From assembly GCF_025558485.1 (NCBI RefSeq), contig NZ_CP102930.1, positions 3,224,001 through 3,288,000 of the forward strand: DNA of 64,000 nt, given 5' to 3'. The first letter of the stretch is position 1. Each line of letters begins with the position of its first letter. Positions 52,579 to 62,027 of the stretch are shown piece by piece. Under the pieces are notes generated by a model, which searched no databases, was not told the origin of the DNA, and saw nothing but the letters and a program-made list of their open reading frames with translations. This stretch comes from Bdellovibrio bacteriovorus (GTDB lineage Bacteria; Bdellovibrionota; Bdellovibrionia; Bdellovibrionales; Bdellovibrionaceae). A program made the translations under genes and the position numbers.

Positions 52579-54792
52579 ATGGGGCCTATGGAAAATACGC
52601 CCCTTAAGGATGAGTTTCTGCCTCCTGGTCCGCAGGAGTTTAAAAAGCGACGCCGTGAGATCATTTTGGTTCTTGTGGTGTCGTTTTTATTTGGTCTTCT
52701 GACGTGGTTTGAGATCCGCCTGTTCGCAACCAGTCAGCAGCTTCCCTTTGTTCACAGTATCTTCTTCTTTGGTCTGGTGAACTTCAATATCATCTTGCTA
52801 TTGCTTCTGCTGTTCATGATCTTCCGCAATGTCGTGAAGGTTTTCGTGGAAAGACAGGGGAAGGTTTTCGGCAGCAGTCTAAAAGCGAAACTGATTGCCG
52901 CCTTCGTGGCATTCAGCTTTATCCCGACCGTGCTGATGTTTATCATCTCGGTGTTTTATATCAATTCCAGCTTCGACAAGTGGTTCAGTGCGAAGATGGC
53001 GGGGGTTCTGAAAAGCTCCATCGAAGTCACGAACGCCTATTACTTCAATGCGAAGAAAAAGAACTATCATTTTGCCCATCAAATCTCTGATTCCATCCGT
53101 CCTCTGAAAAATCAGAAGGACATCCAGAAAAAAGTCGAACAACTGCGCAAGGATTTCAGTCTGGATGCGGTCGAATACTATCCGTCTCTGTTCGGAAAAC
53201 GCGTGGTGGTGTCGGCGGAAGATGACAACGTTCCCACCGTGCCTGCGGTGTCGCTGGAGTTCCTGCAAAAAGGGATCAAACTTCAGGCCGAAGCCAGTAT
53301 CATTCACCAGTTCGGTGACGGCAATCTGGTGCGTGTGATTGTCCCGGTGCAAGAGGGGGCAGAGAAGGGTGCTGTTGTTGTATCCAGCTTCCTGCCGCTG
53401 TCGTTGATTTCCAAGATGAACGACATCTCGACCGCCTATGATGAGTTCCGCGATATCAATCCATTGGAATACCCGCTGAAGTCGATCTATCTGTACATCC
53501 TGGTTCTGATGACTTTCGTGATTTTGTTGGCGGCAACCTGGTTTGGATTCTATCTGGCCAAACAGCTGTCGGTGCCGATTGTGCAGTTGGGACGAGCGAC
53601 CCGTCGGGTGGCCGGGGGCGATTATACTCCGCTGGAAGTGAAGTCCGGCTCTGAGGAAATCAACGACCTGATCACCAGTTTCAATTCCATGACGGTCACC
53701 CTGGAAAGAACGCTTGAAGAGCTGGATCAGCACGCGCGTTACACGGACACGGTTTTGAAGAACGTCAGTGCCGGGGTGATTTCGGTGGATAAGGCCGGTA
53801 TTGTGACGACCATCAATCGTCATGCGGCTCAGCTTTTGCGAGTGGACCCGGAAAGATTCATCGGGCATTCGGTGCGCGATCTTTTGACCCTGGAATACTT
53901 TAGAACCTTCGCGGAACTGCAAAAGACCATGCACGATCACAAGATCGAAAGCTTGCAGAAAGAGCTGCGCCTGAATGTTCAGGGTGAAGCCGTGCCGCTG
54001 CAAGTAACGCTGTCCATGCTGAAGGATGAAAAAGGCGAGGACATTGGTAAGATTCTGGTCTTTGACGATATGACTCCGATTGTGAATGCACAAAGGGCGG
54101 CGGCCTGGACCGAAGTGGCTCGTCGTATTGCACATGAAATTAAAAATCCCCTGACTCCGATCAAACTTTCTGCGGAACGATTGCAGCGTAAGTTTGGTGG
54201 GTCGATCACCGATCCGGCTTTTAGCGAATGCACGACGATGATTGTAAAGCAGGTGGATGGGCTTAAAAATCTGGTGAATGAATTCAGCAATTTTGCCCGT
54301 TTGCCACAGGCCCGTCCGGTGGTGGCTAATCTAAACAATGTTGTAGAGGAGTCCTTGGGGCTTTACCGTCAGGCTCATCCGCAGATTGCTTTTGAGTTCA
54401 CGAAGGACGGGGATTTGCCGGACTTCAAGTTCGATCCTGATCAGATCAAGCGGGTTTTGGTCAATTTGGTCGATAACTCAGTTTCGGCTGTTGCAAAAGA
54501 GCCACAGCCCAGCGTGAAAATTGTCACTCGCTATGACAAGGACATCAAAACGGTCCGTATGACTGTGGCCGACAACGGGGAGGGCATCCCTGCGGCGGAT
54601 CGAAGTCGTATTTTTGAGCCATACTACTCTACAAAAGAGGGCGGAACTGGGCTAGGATTGGCCATTGTGAAAAGGATCATCGAGGACCACAACGGTTTCA
54701 TTCGTGCGACAGCCAATGAGCCTAAAGGCATTAAGATGGTCATTGAAATGCCAGTGAATGAAGTCGGCGCGTGGAAGCCATCTGAATCCTAG
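52579..54792 (+). CDS. NtrY-like membrane sensor histidine kinase
   Basis: 737 residues: helices near the N-terminus, a periplasmic-like sensor region (~135-300), a further helix (~305-330), HAMP (~330-385), PAS (~395-500), HisKA with phospho-acceptor His in RRIAHEIKNPLTPIK, and HATPase with LVNLVDNSVSAV, ADNGEGIP and GGTGLGLAIVKR. This architecture is that of NtrY, often tied to nitrogen or redox control. The start may be 52579 or 52588. It is six bases after ribH and 17 before its partner regulator. Confidence 0.93.
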   Translation: MGPMENTPLKDEFLPPGPQEFKKRRREIILVLVVSFLFGLLTWFEIRLFATSQQLPFVHSIFFFGLVNFNIILLLLLLFMIFRNVVKVFVERQGKVFGSSLKAKLIAAFVAFSFIPTVLMFIISVFYINSSFDKWFSAKMAGVLKSSIEVTNAYYFNAKKKNYHFAHQISDSIRPLKNQKDIQKKVEQLRKDFSLDAVEYYPSLFGKRVVVSAEDDNVPTVPAVSLEFLQKGIKLQAEASIIHQFGDGNLVRVIVPVQEGAEKGAVVVSSFLPLSLISKMNDISTAYDEFRDINPLEYPLKSIYLYILVLMTFVILLAATWFGFYLAKQLSVPIVQLGRATRRVAGGDYTPLEVKSGSEEINDLITSFNSMTVTLERTLEELDQHARYTDTVLKNVSAGVISVDKAGIVTTINRHAAQLLRVDPERFIGHSVRDLLTLEYFRTFAELQKTMHDHKIESLQKELRLNVQGEAVPLQVTLSMLKDEKGEDIGKILVFDDMTPIVNAQRAAAWTEVARRIAHEIKNPLTPIKLSAERLQRKFGGSITDPAFSECTTMIVKQVDGLKNLVNEFSNFARLPQARPVVANLNNVVEESLGLYRQAHPQIAFEFTKDGDLPDFKFDPDQIKRVLVNLVDNSVSAVAKEPQPSVKIVTRYDKDIKTVRMTVADNGEGIPAADRSRIFEPYYSTKEGGTGLGLAIVKRIIEDHNGFIRATANEPKGIKMVIEMPVNEVGAWKPSES

Positions 54793-54809
54793 CAAGAAGA
54801 GAGGTCGTT

Positions 54810-56186
54810 ATGACGGCACTAAGTACTAAAATTTTGATTATTGATGATGAAGCTCCGATCCGGGATGTGCTTTCTGCATCCTTGCGTGATGAGGGCTATC
54901 AGATTTCTTTGGCCCATGATGGAGAGTCTGGAATCCAGGCGATTCGCGATGTGCAGCCGGATATTGTGTTTTTGGATATCTGGATGCCGGGCAAGTACGA
55001 CGGCATTGAAGTTTTGAATTTGGCCCGTAAGGAATTCCCGCATGTGGAATTCGTGATGATTTCCGGTCACGGGACGATTGAAACAGCCGTGAAGGCGACA
55101 AAGCTGGGCGCGTGGGACTTTATTGAAAAGCCGCTGTCCATGGATAAAATCCTGATCGTGATTTCCAATATCCTAAGCTACCAACAGCAAAAGGAAGAAA
55201 AAGCATTGCTGTTGAACAAGCTTCGTAAATCGATCGCTTTGATCGGTGAAGCTCCGTCTATCGTGGCAACTAAACAGATTATTGCGCGTGTGGCACCGAC
55301 GAATTCCTGGGTTTTGATTCAGGGTGAAGCGGGCACCGGCAAAGAACTGGTGGCGCAGAATATTCACTACATGAGCACGCGTGCCAGCCGTCCATTTGTT
55401 GAAATCAACTGCGGAGGCATTCCGGAAGATCTTCAGGAAGCGGAAATCTTCGGTATTGAAAAAGGGGCCATGCCCGGCGTGGACCGTCCGAAAAAAGGCA
55501 AGTTGGATCTGGCATTTGGCGGAACTTTGTATATCGCTGAAATTGGTGAACTGAATCAGGCTGCCCAAAGCAAGTTGTTACAATATCTGGACAGCCGTAA
55601 ATACAGCCGCGTTGGCGGTACGGAAATGATTGAAAATGATGTGCGTGTGATCGCGGCGTCCTCCAAAGATCTGGAAAAAGAGGTTAAGGAGGGTCGTTTC
55701 AGAGAAGACCTGTACTATCGTTTGAACGTGATTCCTTTCCGCGTTCCCGCTTTAAGAGAGCACACCGAGGATGTCCCGGTGCTGGTCTCTTATTTCTCTG
55801 ACAATGTTTCCCGCGAAAGCGGTTATCCGAAAAAAGTGTTTTCAGAAAAAGGCATTGAAAAGATGCTGGCCTACCAATGGCCAGGAAACGTTCGTGAGTT
55901 GAAGAACTTCATTGAACGTGTTTACATTTTGACTCCGGGTGATTTTGTCGATGTGCATGACCTGCGCTTTGCCGGTCTGATCGACAAGGACGATGAAAAG
56001 GCTGTTGAGATGCAGGATCTTTCCACTTTCAGGGAAGCGCGCGCGCAGTTTGAAAAAGACTATCTGTTGCGCAAGATCGGCGAAAACAACGGCAATATCT
56101 CCCGCACGGCGGAAGTGATCGGTCTGGAAAGAAGTTATCTTCACAGAAAGATCAAAGCATACGGAATTGATTCTAAAGAAAACTAA
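54810..56186 (+). CDS. NtrX-like response regulator with degenerate AAA+ domain
   Basis: 458 residues: receiver (~1-120, phospho-Asp in VFLDIWMPG), AAA+ domain (~145-380) and Fis-type HTH (NGNISRTAEVIGLERSYLHRK). Walker A (GEAGTGKE) and the arginine finger (GRFREDLYYRLN) remain. The sigma-54 contact loop GAFTGA is replaced by GAMPGV, and Walker B reads GGTLYIAEIGEL: the metal-binding Asp is Ala. It is therefore unlikely to hydrolyse ATP normally or activate sigma-54, and may act as a phosphorylation-controlled DNA binder. The cognate kinase lies directly upstream. Confidence 0.92.
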   Translation: MTALSTKILIIDDEAPIRDVLSASLRDEGYQISLAHDGESGIQAIRDVQPDIVFLDIWMPGKYDGIEVLNLARKEFPHVEFVMISGHGTIETAVKATKLGAWDFIEKPLSMDKILIVISNILSYQQQKEEKALLLNKLRKSIALIGEAPSIVATKQIIARVAPTNSWVLIQGEAGTGKELVAQNIHYMSTRASRPFVEINCGGIPEDLQEAEIFGIEKGAMPGVDRPKKGKLDLAFGGTLYIAEIGELNQAAQSKLLQYLDSRKYSRVGGTEMIENDVRVIAASSKDLEKEVKEGRFREDLYYRLNVIPFRVPALREHTEDVPVLVSYFSDNVSRESGYPKKVFSEKGIEKMLAYQWPGNVRELKNFIERVYILTPGDFVDVHDLRFAGLIDKDDEKAVEMQDLSTFREARAQFEKDYLLRKIGENNGNISRTAEVIGLERSYLHRKIKAYGIDSKEN

Positions 56187-56200
56187 GAAAGAGACTAAGA

Positions 56201-57700
56201 ATGGCAGATACAGCAATTACCCCGACACGTTCCCAAAATTACCCAGAGTGGTATCAACAGGTGATCATCGCCGCTGACATGGCGGAAAATTCTCCGGTGC
56301 GCGGTTGTATGGTGATCAAGCCCTGGGGTTACGCTGTTTGGGAAAACATGCAAGGTGTGCTGGACCGTATGTTCAAGGACACCGGCCACGTGAATGCTTA
56401 CTTCCCGCTGTTGATTCCTTTGAGCTTCCTGGAAAAAGAGGCGGCTCACGTCGAAGGTTTCGCCAAAGAATGTGCGGTGGTCACGCATCACCGTCTGAAA
56501 GGCGACGGTAATGGTAAGCTTATTCCTGACGGTGAGCTGGAAGAACCGCTGATCATTCGCCCTACCAGCGAAACGATCATCGGTCATCAGTTTGCAAAAT
56601 GGGTGAAATCTTACCGTGACCTGCCGATTCTGGTGAATCAGTGGTGTAACGTGATGAGATGGGAAATGCGTACGCGCATGTTCCTAAGAACCGCAGAGTT
56701 CCTGTGGCAGGAAGGTCATACTGTTCACGCCACAGCCAACGAAGCACAAGCTGAGACTTTGCAGATGCTGGATGTTTACGCGGACTTTGCGGAAAACTAC
56801 ATGGCAATGCCTGTGATCAAGGGGATGAAAACACCGGACGAAAGATTCCCGGGCGCTGTGGATACATATACAATTGAAGCCTTGATGCAGGATCGTAAAG
56901 CCCTACAAGCGGGAACATCCCACTTCCTTGGACAGAATTTTGCCAAGGCTTCTGAGATCAAGTATCTGAGTGCTGAAGGCAAGGAAGAGTTCGCCTGGAC
57001 AACATCCTGGGGTGTTTCCACTCGCCTGATCGGTGGCTTGATCATGACCCACAGTGATGACAATGGCTTCGTGGTTCCGCCAAGACTGGCACCGTTGCAT
57101 GTTGTGATCATTCCGATCTATCGCAATGATGAAGAGCGCACTCAGGTTCTGGAATACGTAAAGACTTTGGAAAAAGACCTGAAGGCTCAGAATTATGTGG
57201 GTTCTTCAATTCGTGTGAAAATTGACGATCGCGATATGCGTGGTGGTGAAAAAGCATGGCAGTATATCAAGCAGGGTGTGCCTGTGCGTGTGGAAGTCGG
57301 TCCTCGCGATATGGCCAAAGGTGAGGTTTTTGTAGGCCGTCGTGATCGTGGTCCGAAAGAAAAGGCTTCTCAGGGCAGAGATGCCTTCGTGGAAAATATC
57401 GGAACGCTGTTGCAGGAGATTCAGGACGGTATGTTTGAGCGTGCAAAGAAAATGCGCGATGAAAGCATCAAGAAGATCACCAACCTTCAGGAATTTGAAA
57501 AGTACTTTGCCGGGGGAGAGACGACAGCTCCGGGCTTTGCCAAGGTGCCATGGTGTGAAGCTGGGATGGGGCATGAACTGCTGGCGCAACTCAAGGTGAC
57601 CCCGCGTTGTATGCCGCTGGATCAGGAGCCGGTTGAAGGCAACTGCATCTTCTCTGGCAAGCCCGCCACAAAATGGGTTCTGTTCGCAAAATCTTATTAA
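56201..57700 (+). CDS. proS: Prolyl-tRNA synthetase, archaeal/eukaryotic-like short type
   Basis: 499 residues, the ProS type 3 length without the bacterial editing insertion. The start YPEWYQQVIIAADMAENSPV, the class II motif 2 region NVMRWEMRTRMFLRTAEFLWQEGHT and motif 3-like TSWGVSTRLIGGLI fit this form, followed by the anticodon-binding domain and a C-terminal zinc-domain-like end. It charges tRNA-Pro. GAGA precedes the ATG; a terminator follows. Confidence 0.95.
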   Translation: MADTAITPTRSQNYPEWYQQVIIAADMAENSPVRGCMVIKPWGYAVWENMQGVLDRMFKDTGHVNAYFPLLIPLSFLEKEAAHVEGFAKECAVVTHHRLKGDGNGKLIPDGELEEPLIIRPTSETIIGHQFAKWVKSYRDLPILVNQWCNVMRWEMRTRMFLRTAEFLWQEGHTVHATANEAQAETLQMLDVYADFAENYMAMPVIKGMKTPDERFPGAVDTYTIEALMQDRKALQAGTSHFLGQNFAKASEIKYLSAEGKEEFAWTTSWGVSTRLIGGLIMTHSDDNGFVVPPRLAPLHVVIIPIYRNDEERTQVLEYVKTLEKDLKAQNYVGSSIRVKIDDRDMRGGEKAWQYIKQGVPVRVEVGPRDMAKGEVFVGRRDRGPKEKASQGRDAFVENIGTLLQEIQDGMFERAKKMRDESIKKITNLQEFEKYFAGGETTAPGFAKVPWCEAGMGHELLAQLKVTPRCMPLDQEPVEGNCIFSGKPATKWVLFAKSY

Positions 57701-57704
57701 GACC

Positions 57705-57731
57705 AAAAGCCCTCTTCGGAGGGCTTTTTTG
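57705..57731 (+). terminator. Intrinsic terminator of proS with TTCG tetraloop
   Basis: AAAAGCCCTC (57705-57714), loop TTCG, GAGGGCTTTT (57719-57728), then T-run. Confidence 0.95.
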
Positions 57732-57892
57732 TTTGCAAAAGACGAAGAAATTTATAAAAGCGGTAAAGTTTTTTTAACGTGTTTCTGCCAAATGTGTGTG
57801 TGAACACTTTGAAGTCGTGCCTTCAAGAGAGGGCATTGCTCTTTCTTGAGTTTTCATTGAGCATGAAGATCTGTGACGGAGGAGATGTGCTG

Positions 57893-58165
57893 GTGGCAGT
57901 GGCAGAGAATCAGATGGATGAAGTTCGGGCTCGTATGGCAAGAGTGTTGTGTGAAGTTGTGCGGGAGATGACTGCCGGGGCTTCGGGGGTCGAGGTGGGT
58001 TTCACCACGGGCGATCGCACAACGATTTATCGTATCACAGTACCGCAGGAACATCGTGGTAAGTTGATCGGAGCGCAGGGAAAGAACATAACGTCTTTGC
58101 GTAATATTATCGGTGCGATGGCGGGTAGTTATGGCTTCCGCGCGATCATCGAATTGGTCGTTTAA
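57893..58165 (+). CDS. KH-domain RNA-binding protein, KhpA-like
   Basis: About 90 residues: an N-terminal helix (QMDEVRARMARVLCEVVREM), then a KH domain with the nucleic-acid-binding GxxG loop in HRGKLIGAQGKNITSLRNII. KhpA proteins are small RNA chaperones, usually partnered by KhpB. The GTG at 57893 has GGAGGAG (57878-57884) at ideal spacing; ATG 57863 would add ten residues without a ribosome site. The gene is bracketed by terminators and so transcribed alone. Confidence 0.82.
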   Translation: MAVAENQMDEVRARMARVLCEVVREMTAGASGVEVGFTTGDRTTIYRITVPQEHRGKLIGAQGKNITSLRNIIGAMAGSYGFRAIIELVV

Positions 58166-58190
58166 TCGTGCTATAGAAAATGAAGACAAA

Positions 58191-58227
58191 AAAAAGAGAG
58201 CTCCTTTTGGGAGCTCTCTTTTTTTAT
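58191..58227. terminator. Bidirectional intrinsic terminator
   Basis: AGAGAGCTCC (58195-58204) pairs with GGAGCTCTCT (58210-58219), A-run before and T-run after, between the KH gene and the convergent repeat-protein gene. Confidence 0.93.
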
Positions 58228-60370
58228 TGCACTTCAAGGAAGCTGGATTCAGACCAGGGTGACATTTGTGAACTGCTGCGTCCCCGAATGCGGAAATACC
58301 AGCGTCCGGGTTCAAGTCCCTGTCTTAGATAGTAGTCACGGGCCTCCACTTTATAGACCACGCTGCCAGAGAAGTCGGCGTTCTTGGCCACTTCAAGCTC
58401 GTACCAGGCGGCGCCAAGAATTTGCCCCCATGCAAAGCGGATGGCATCGCCGCGTTTGAACTTGTTACCCTTAACCGGAGCCTCAAGAGATGCTGGTTGC
58501 AAGTCGCCCTGTTTGCGGTAATCAACGGCATAGACCTGTGAAGGAGTATCGAAGAATTCCGGACTTTCCGAGCTTGGAATCAGGCGGAAGTAGTACCAAC
58601 CTTCCTCTGTGACCGGCATAAAGAATTCGATATTTTTGGTTTCCAGTCGTTTGGCGTCTTTCAGGTCTTCGCGACGGCCAACTTCCAGGAAATATTTTTT
58701 TGCATTCTTGCGGTGATTCCAAAGAATATGCAGTTTGTCTGAATCCTTTTTGTCATCAAGGTTGGCAAATGTGATTTCAAAGCGGTCCACTGTCGGGCCG
58801 GGTAGGACGCCTTTGATTTTAAAGATTTCAGAGGCCGGGGACATTTCCCCCTCTGCAGATCGGGCCAGAACGCGCACGAAACTGGGCTCTCTGGTGGTAT
58901 GTTCTATGGCGTACTGAGATTCGTTCACGGCAATTTTCATTTTTGCAGACAGGAATTTCGCCGAATCGCTTACTTCGATCATATAGTCCTTGGCATTTGC
59001 CACAGGTTTCCATTGAACGGTCACACGAACCAAAATCGGACTGATCAGTTCTTCTTTTTCTTTCAGCAGTTCCGGAGCGGTCAGTGGGGGGCGAACTTCT
59101 GCTGAGACGGTGTTGGACCAGCCGGAGGCCGGTTTGTCCGAGAAGGTTTTTTGTGCTCGCAGGAAGTAGCGGCCGGGCTCTGATACGGGAATGCCTGAAG
59201 CCAAGGTTCCTTTGTGTGAACCTGTCACAGACTTGAAGTTTTCACTGCGACTGATTTCCAGATTGAAGGTTTCATTGGCTTTGGCGCCGCGAATTTTAGC
59301 AAACACTTCCCAGCGACCGCGTTCAATAAAACGCAATTGTGCTTCTTCAAGATTGATATCAGAAAGCTGCACAATCGACAGGTGACGGATTTCAGAGCGC
59401 TTGCCATTGGCGCTGATCAGTCTCCAGTAAAGGGCCCCGGTGGTTTTTCGTGTGATTTCAAAACTTGTCAGGCCTGCGGTATTGAACTTTTCAACGTTCT
59501 GGGAAAACTGAGCCACAGGGGAAATTTCCAAGGCCGGTGCAGAGCCCTGCCATTCAAAGCGAATTGGTTTTCCGGCATAGGCAACAGCGTTGTTGTTCGG
59601 GCTAAGCAGGTTTAAGTCTGTCGCGCTGGTTGGGGCAGAGCTGTCGGCCTTTTCTTCCTTGGCGGCGGCACTGGCAGCCGCCAAAGCTTTTAATGTCGCT
59701 GCCGAAGGTTTTAGCGTAATCACATTTGAAAGAGGGGAGACTTCGCCCTCCAGAGATTCCGCCTGAACTGCGACGTGCAGATTTTTAGTCAGGTTTTCGC
59801 TGATGCGATAGTTCAGCTTGGTTTTGGGAAGACGGATGATTTTGGAGGTTTTGAAGTCGGCATCCGGGGATGTGCGCAGCAGGAAATTTTCTGAATTGGC
59901 ATCCGCCAGCCAGGCAACTTCAGCAGCCACCACGCCCTGACTTTGTTCTTCATTGGAAGTCAGTTTCAAAGTCGGTGCAGTCAGAGGAGGACGAATCTGC
60001 ACATTTTTGATCTCTGACCATTCAGACACCAGATCGTTGTTGTACAGGCGGCGGACCCGCACAAAGAACTGACCGCTTTGGTCAATCAGTGAATGGAAAG
60101 GTGTTGGGCCAACGAAAGCGTCATAGGGTTCGGTGAAGGTGTCATTTTTACTGACCTGAAATTCGTAGCGGGCTTGCGGGTCCTCGTTATCCACGGTGGC
60201 TTCAAGCTGCCATTTGCCGCGTTCCATGAAAGCAATTTTGATATCCTTCAGATGGGCCGGCTGCAAATTGGCGACTTTGAAGTAAGAAGGACTGGAAAAT
60301 TGTGAAACACCTTCTTTGTAAGTAACCTTAAGGGCAGCAGCAGACCTGCTGTAAGTATAATCATGCCGGA
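58224..60370 (-). CDS. Fn3-like repeat protein, 5' end missing at junction
   Basis: About 710 residues made of roughly seven beta-sandwich, Fn3-like units. Each ends in a pattern such as GRWYFRIRGRSSS...PWSE, EGWYYFRLIPSS or GRYFLRAQKTF...GWSN. A larger duplication is evident: RPPLTAP occurs twice in equivalent places, and FMERGKW / FIERGRW likewise. An Ala/Lys-rich linker lies near residue 230. This looks like the surface or periplasmic part of a long exported protein. No signal peptide or credible start remains: the frame stays open to 60512, but beyond ~60370 it is antisense to purL, so the true 5' end is lost. FecR-type architecture is possible but not visible. Confidence 0.7.
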
Positions 60371-60410
60371 GTTCTGGATTTGTCAGTGCATGGCGGGGAT
60401 CAGGGAAATG
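60310..60410. other. Novel junction joining two 5'-truncated genes
   Basis: Fn3-like homology on the minus strand stops around 60330-60370, and PurL homology on the plus strand begins around 60400. Neither gene has its start, and there is no promoter-sized gap. This is what an inversion or deletion endpoint, or a chimeric contig, produces. No transposon end or long repeat is visible at the join. Confidence 0.6.
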
Positions 60411-61309
60411 CCGTCGCAGTTTCCAACGGTCTGTGCCCGCAATACTCCTATTACGACACTTACTTGATGGCGCAAAAAGCCGTGGATGAGGCTGTTCGTA
60501 ATCTGGTCGCAACAGGAGCCGATCCTGCCAGGATGGCCCTGGTCGATAACTTCTGCTGGCCGGATCCCTTGGAAAAAGTCAGTAATCGTGATGCGCATCA
60601 TAAAATGGCGCAGTTGGTGCGAGCCTGTGAAGGCCTGTATCAAGCCGCTGTGACTTTCAGAGCCCCTTTTGTCAGCGGTAAAGACAGCATGAAAAATGAT
60701 TTCATCGGCAAAACCCGAGGGGGCGAGACGGTGAAGATTTCTGTGCCACCAACTTTGTTGGTCACTGCCATAGGGCAGGTGCCTGACGCCGATAAGACCG
60801 CGCCGGGCTATTTCCAAAATGCCGGTGATCAGATTTATGTGCTGGGGAATTTGACCTCCAGTCTTTATGGTTCGGTGTTGGCGCAGGAATTCACGGTTTT
60901 ACCAGATACGCCGGAATATCCGGATCTGTCGCGCAATCTGAATTTGTATCAAAGAATCTATCAGGCCCATCAGAAAAAGCTCTTGGAATCCTGCCATGAT
61001 ATTTCTGAAGGCGGACTGATGTCGGCTTTGGGCGAAGCTGGATTTGGCAATGATCTGGGAATGGATTTACAGCTGGATTCCTTGCAGTGGAACGAACTGT
61101 GGTCCGAAACGGGTTCTGTATTCGTGGTCAGTGTTCAGGCGAAAAACAAAGACAGTTTCCAAACGCACTTCCCCGAAGCTCGCTATTTGGGGACGGTGAC
61201 ACCTGAGCCCCGAATGACCTGGTCCTTCCAGCAGGAAAAACACGACATCAGTTTGCATCAACTGCACGAAATCTGGAGCAAAGGAGTTCTGAATGTCTAT
61301 GAAGCCTAA
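60380..61309 (+). pseudogene. purL: 3' fragment of phosphoribosylformylglycinamidine synthase
   Basis: 309 residues matching only the C-terminal part of PurL: VAVSNGLCPQYSYYDTY, VRNLVATGADPARMALVDNF, FVSGKDSMKNDF and ESCHDISEGGLMSALGEAGF. A complete PurL has ~730-1000 residues; the first ATP-binding half is missing and the sequence upstream belongs to another gene on the opposite strand. As it stands it cannot make FGAM. It overlaps purQ by 17 bases, the normal operon arrangement, so the 3' side is intact. Real gene loss would cause purine auxotrophy unless another copy exists; assembly chimera is an equal possibility. Confidence 0.8.
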
Positions 61310-62027
61310 GTTTCTGGTTTTATGGGGCGATGGCATCAACTGCGAAAATGAAACAGCCCGCGCTATTGAGCTGGCCGGGGCCGAGGCCCTGAAGGTTCAC
61401 GTCAATAATCTGCTGGAGGACCCGGCACAACTGGAGCAGGTGCATGCACTGGTGATTCCCGGTGGATTTTCTTTCGGGGATCATCTGGGAAGCGGGCAGG
61501 TGCTGGCGTTGAAGCTGGAATTGCATCTGAAAAGCAAACTGCAAAAATTTGTAAAAACCAAACCCGTGCTGGGGATCTGTAACGGCTTTCAGACGTTGGT
61601 GAAACTGGGGCTTTTGCCGGATGCGGATTTTCAACGAAGCTGTGCTTTGGTGAAAAATGAACAGGGGCATTTTGTGGATCGCTGGATTGAGGTTCAGCAC
61701 AACGAAAAGTCCCCATGTATCTGGACTAAAAATCTTCCCAAACAATTTGCGCTGCCTATTCGTCACGGGGAAGGACGCTTCGTCTGTCAGGACGAGGCAT
61801 TGTTGGGGCGCTTGCTGGCAAATAATCAGGTGACTTTGCAATACAGCGAAGATGTCAACGGAGCCCAGGCCCGGATTGCCGGGATCTGTGACCCTTCGGG
61901 GCTGGTGTTTGCTTTGATGCCGCATCCGGAGGCGGCCTTGCATGACTGGCATTTGCCGATGCCGGGGGCGGCACACGGTTTGGAATTTTTTAAAAGTGCT
62001 GTTGAATATCTAAGGAGCCAATCATGA
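61293..62027 (+). CDS. purQ: Phosphoribosylformylglycinamidine synthase glutaminase subunit
   Basis: 244 residues, class I glutaminase. The nucleophile Cys is in LGICNGFQTL, the catalytic His and Glu in LMPHPEAALHDWH, and FLVLWGDGINCENETARAI is the usual start. It supplies ammonia to PurL. AAGGAG lies seven bases ahead of ATG 61293, inside the purL end. The stop overlaps purH by four bases (ATGA). Confidence 0.95.
   Translation: MSMKPKFLVLWGDGINCENETARAIELAGAEALKVHVNNLLEDPAQLEQVHALVIPGGFSFGDHLGSGQVLALKLELHLKSKLQKFVKTKPVLGICNGFQTLVKLGLLPDADFQRSCALVKNEQGHFVDRWIEVQHNEKSPCIWTKNLPKQFALPIRHGEGRFVCQDEALLGRLLANNQVTLQYSEDVNGAQARIAGICDPSGLVFALMPHPEAALHDWHLPMPGAAHGLEFFKSAVEYLRSQS

Noticed and set aside
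52879..54135. 418-codon open frame antisense to the NtrY-like kinase gene
   Set aside because: It mirrors a gene with clear domains, has a His/Arg/Gln-rich composition typical of antisense frames and no ribosome site.
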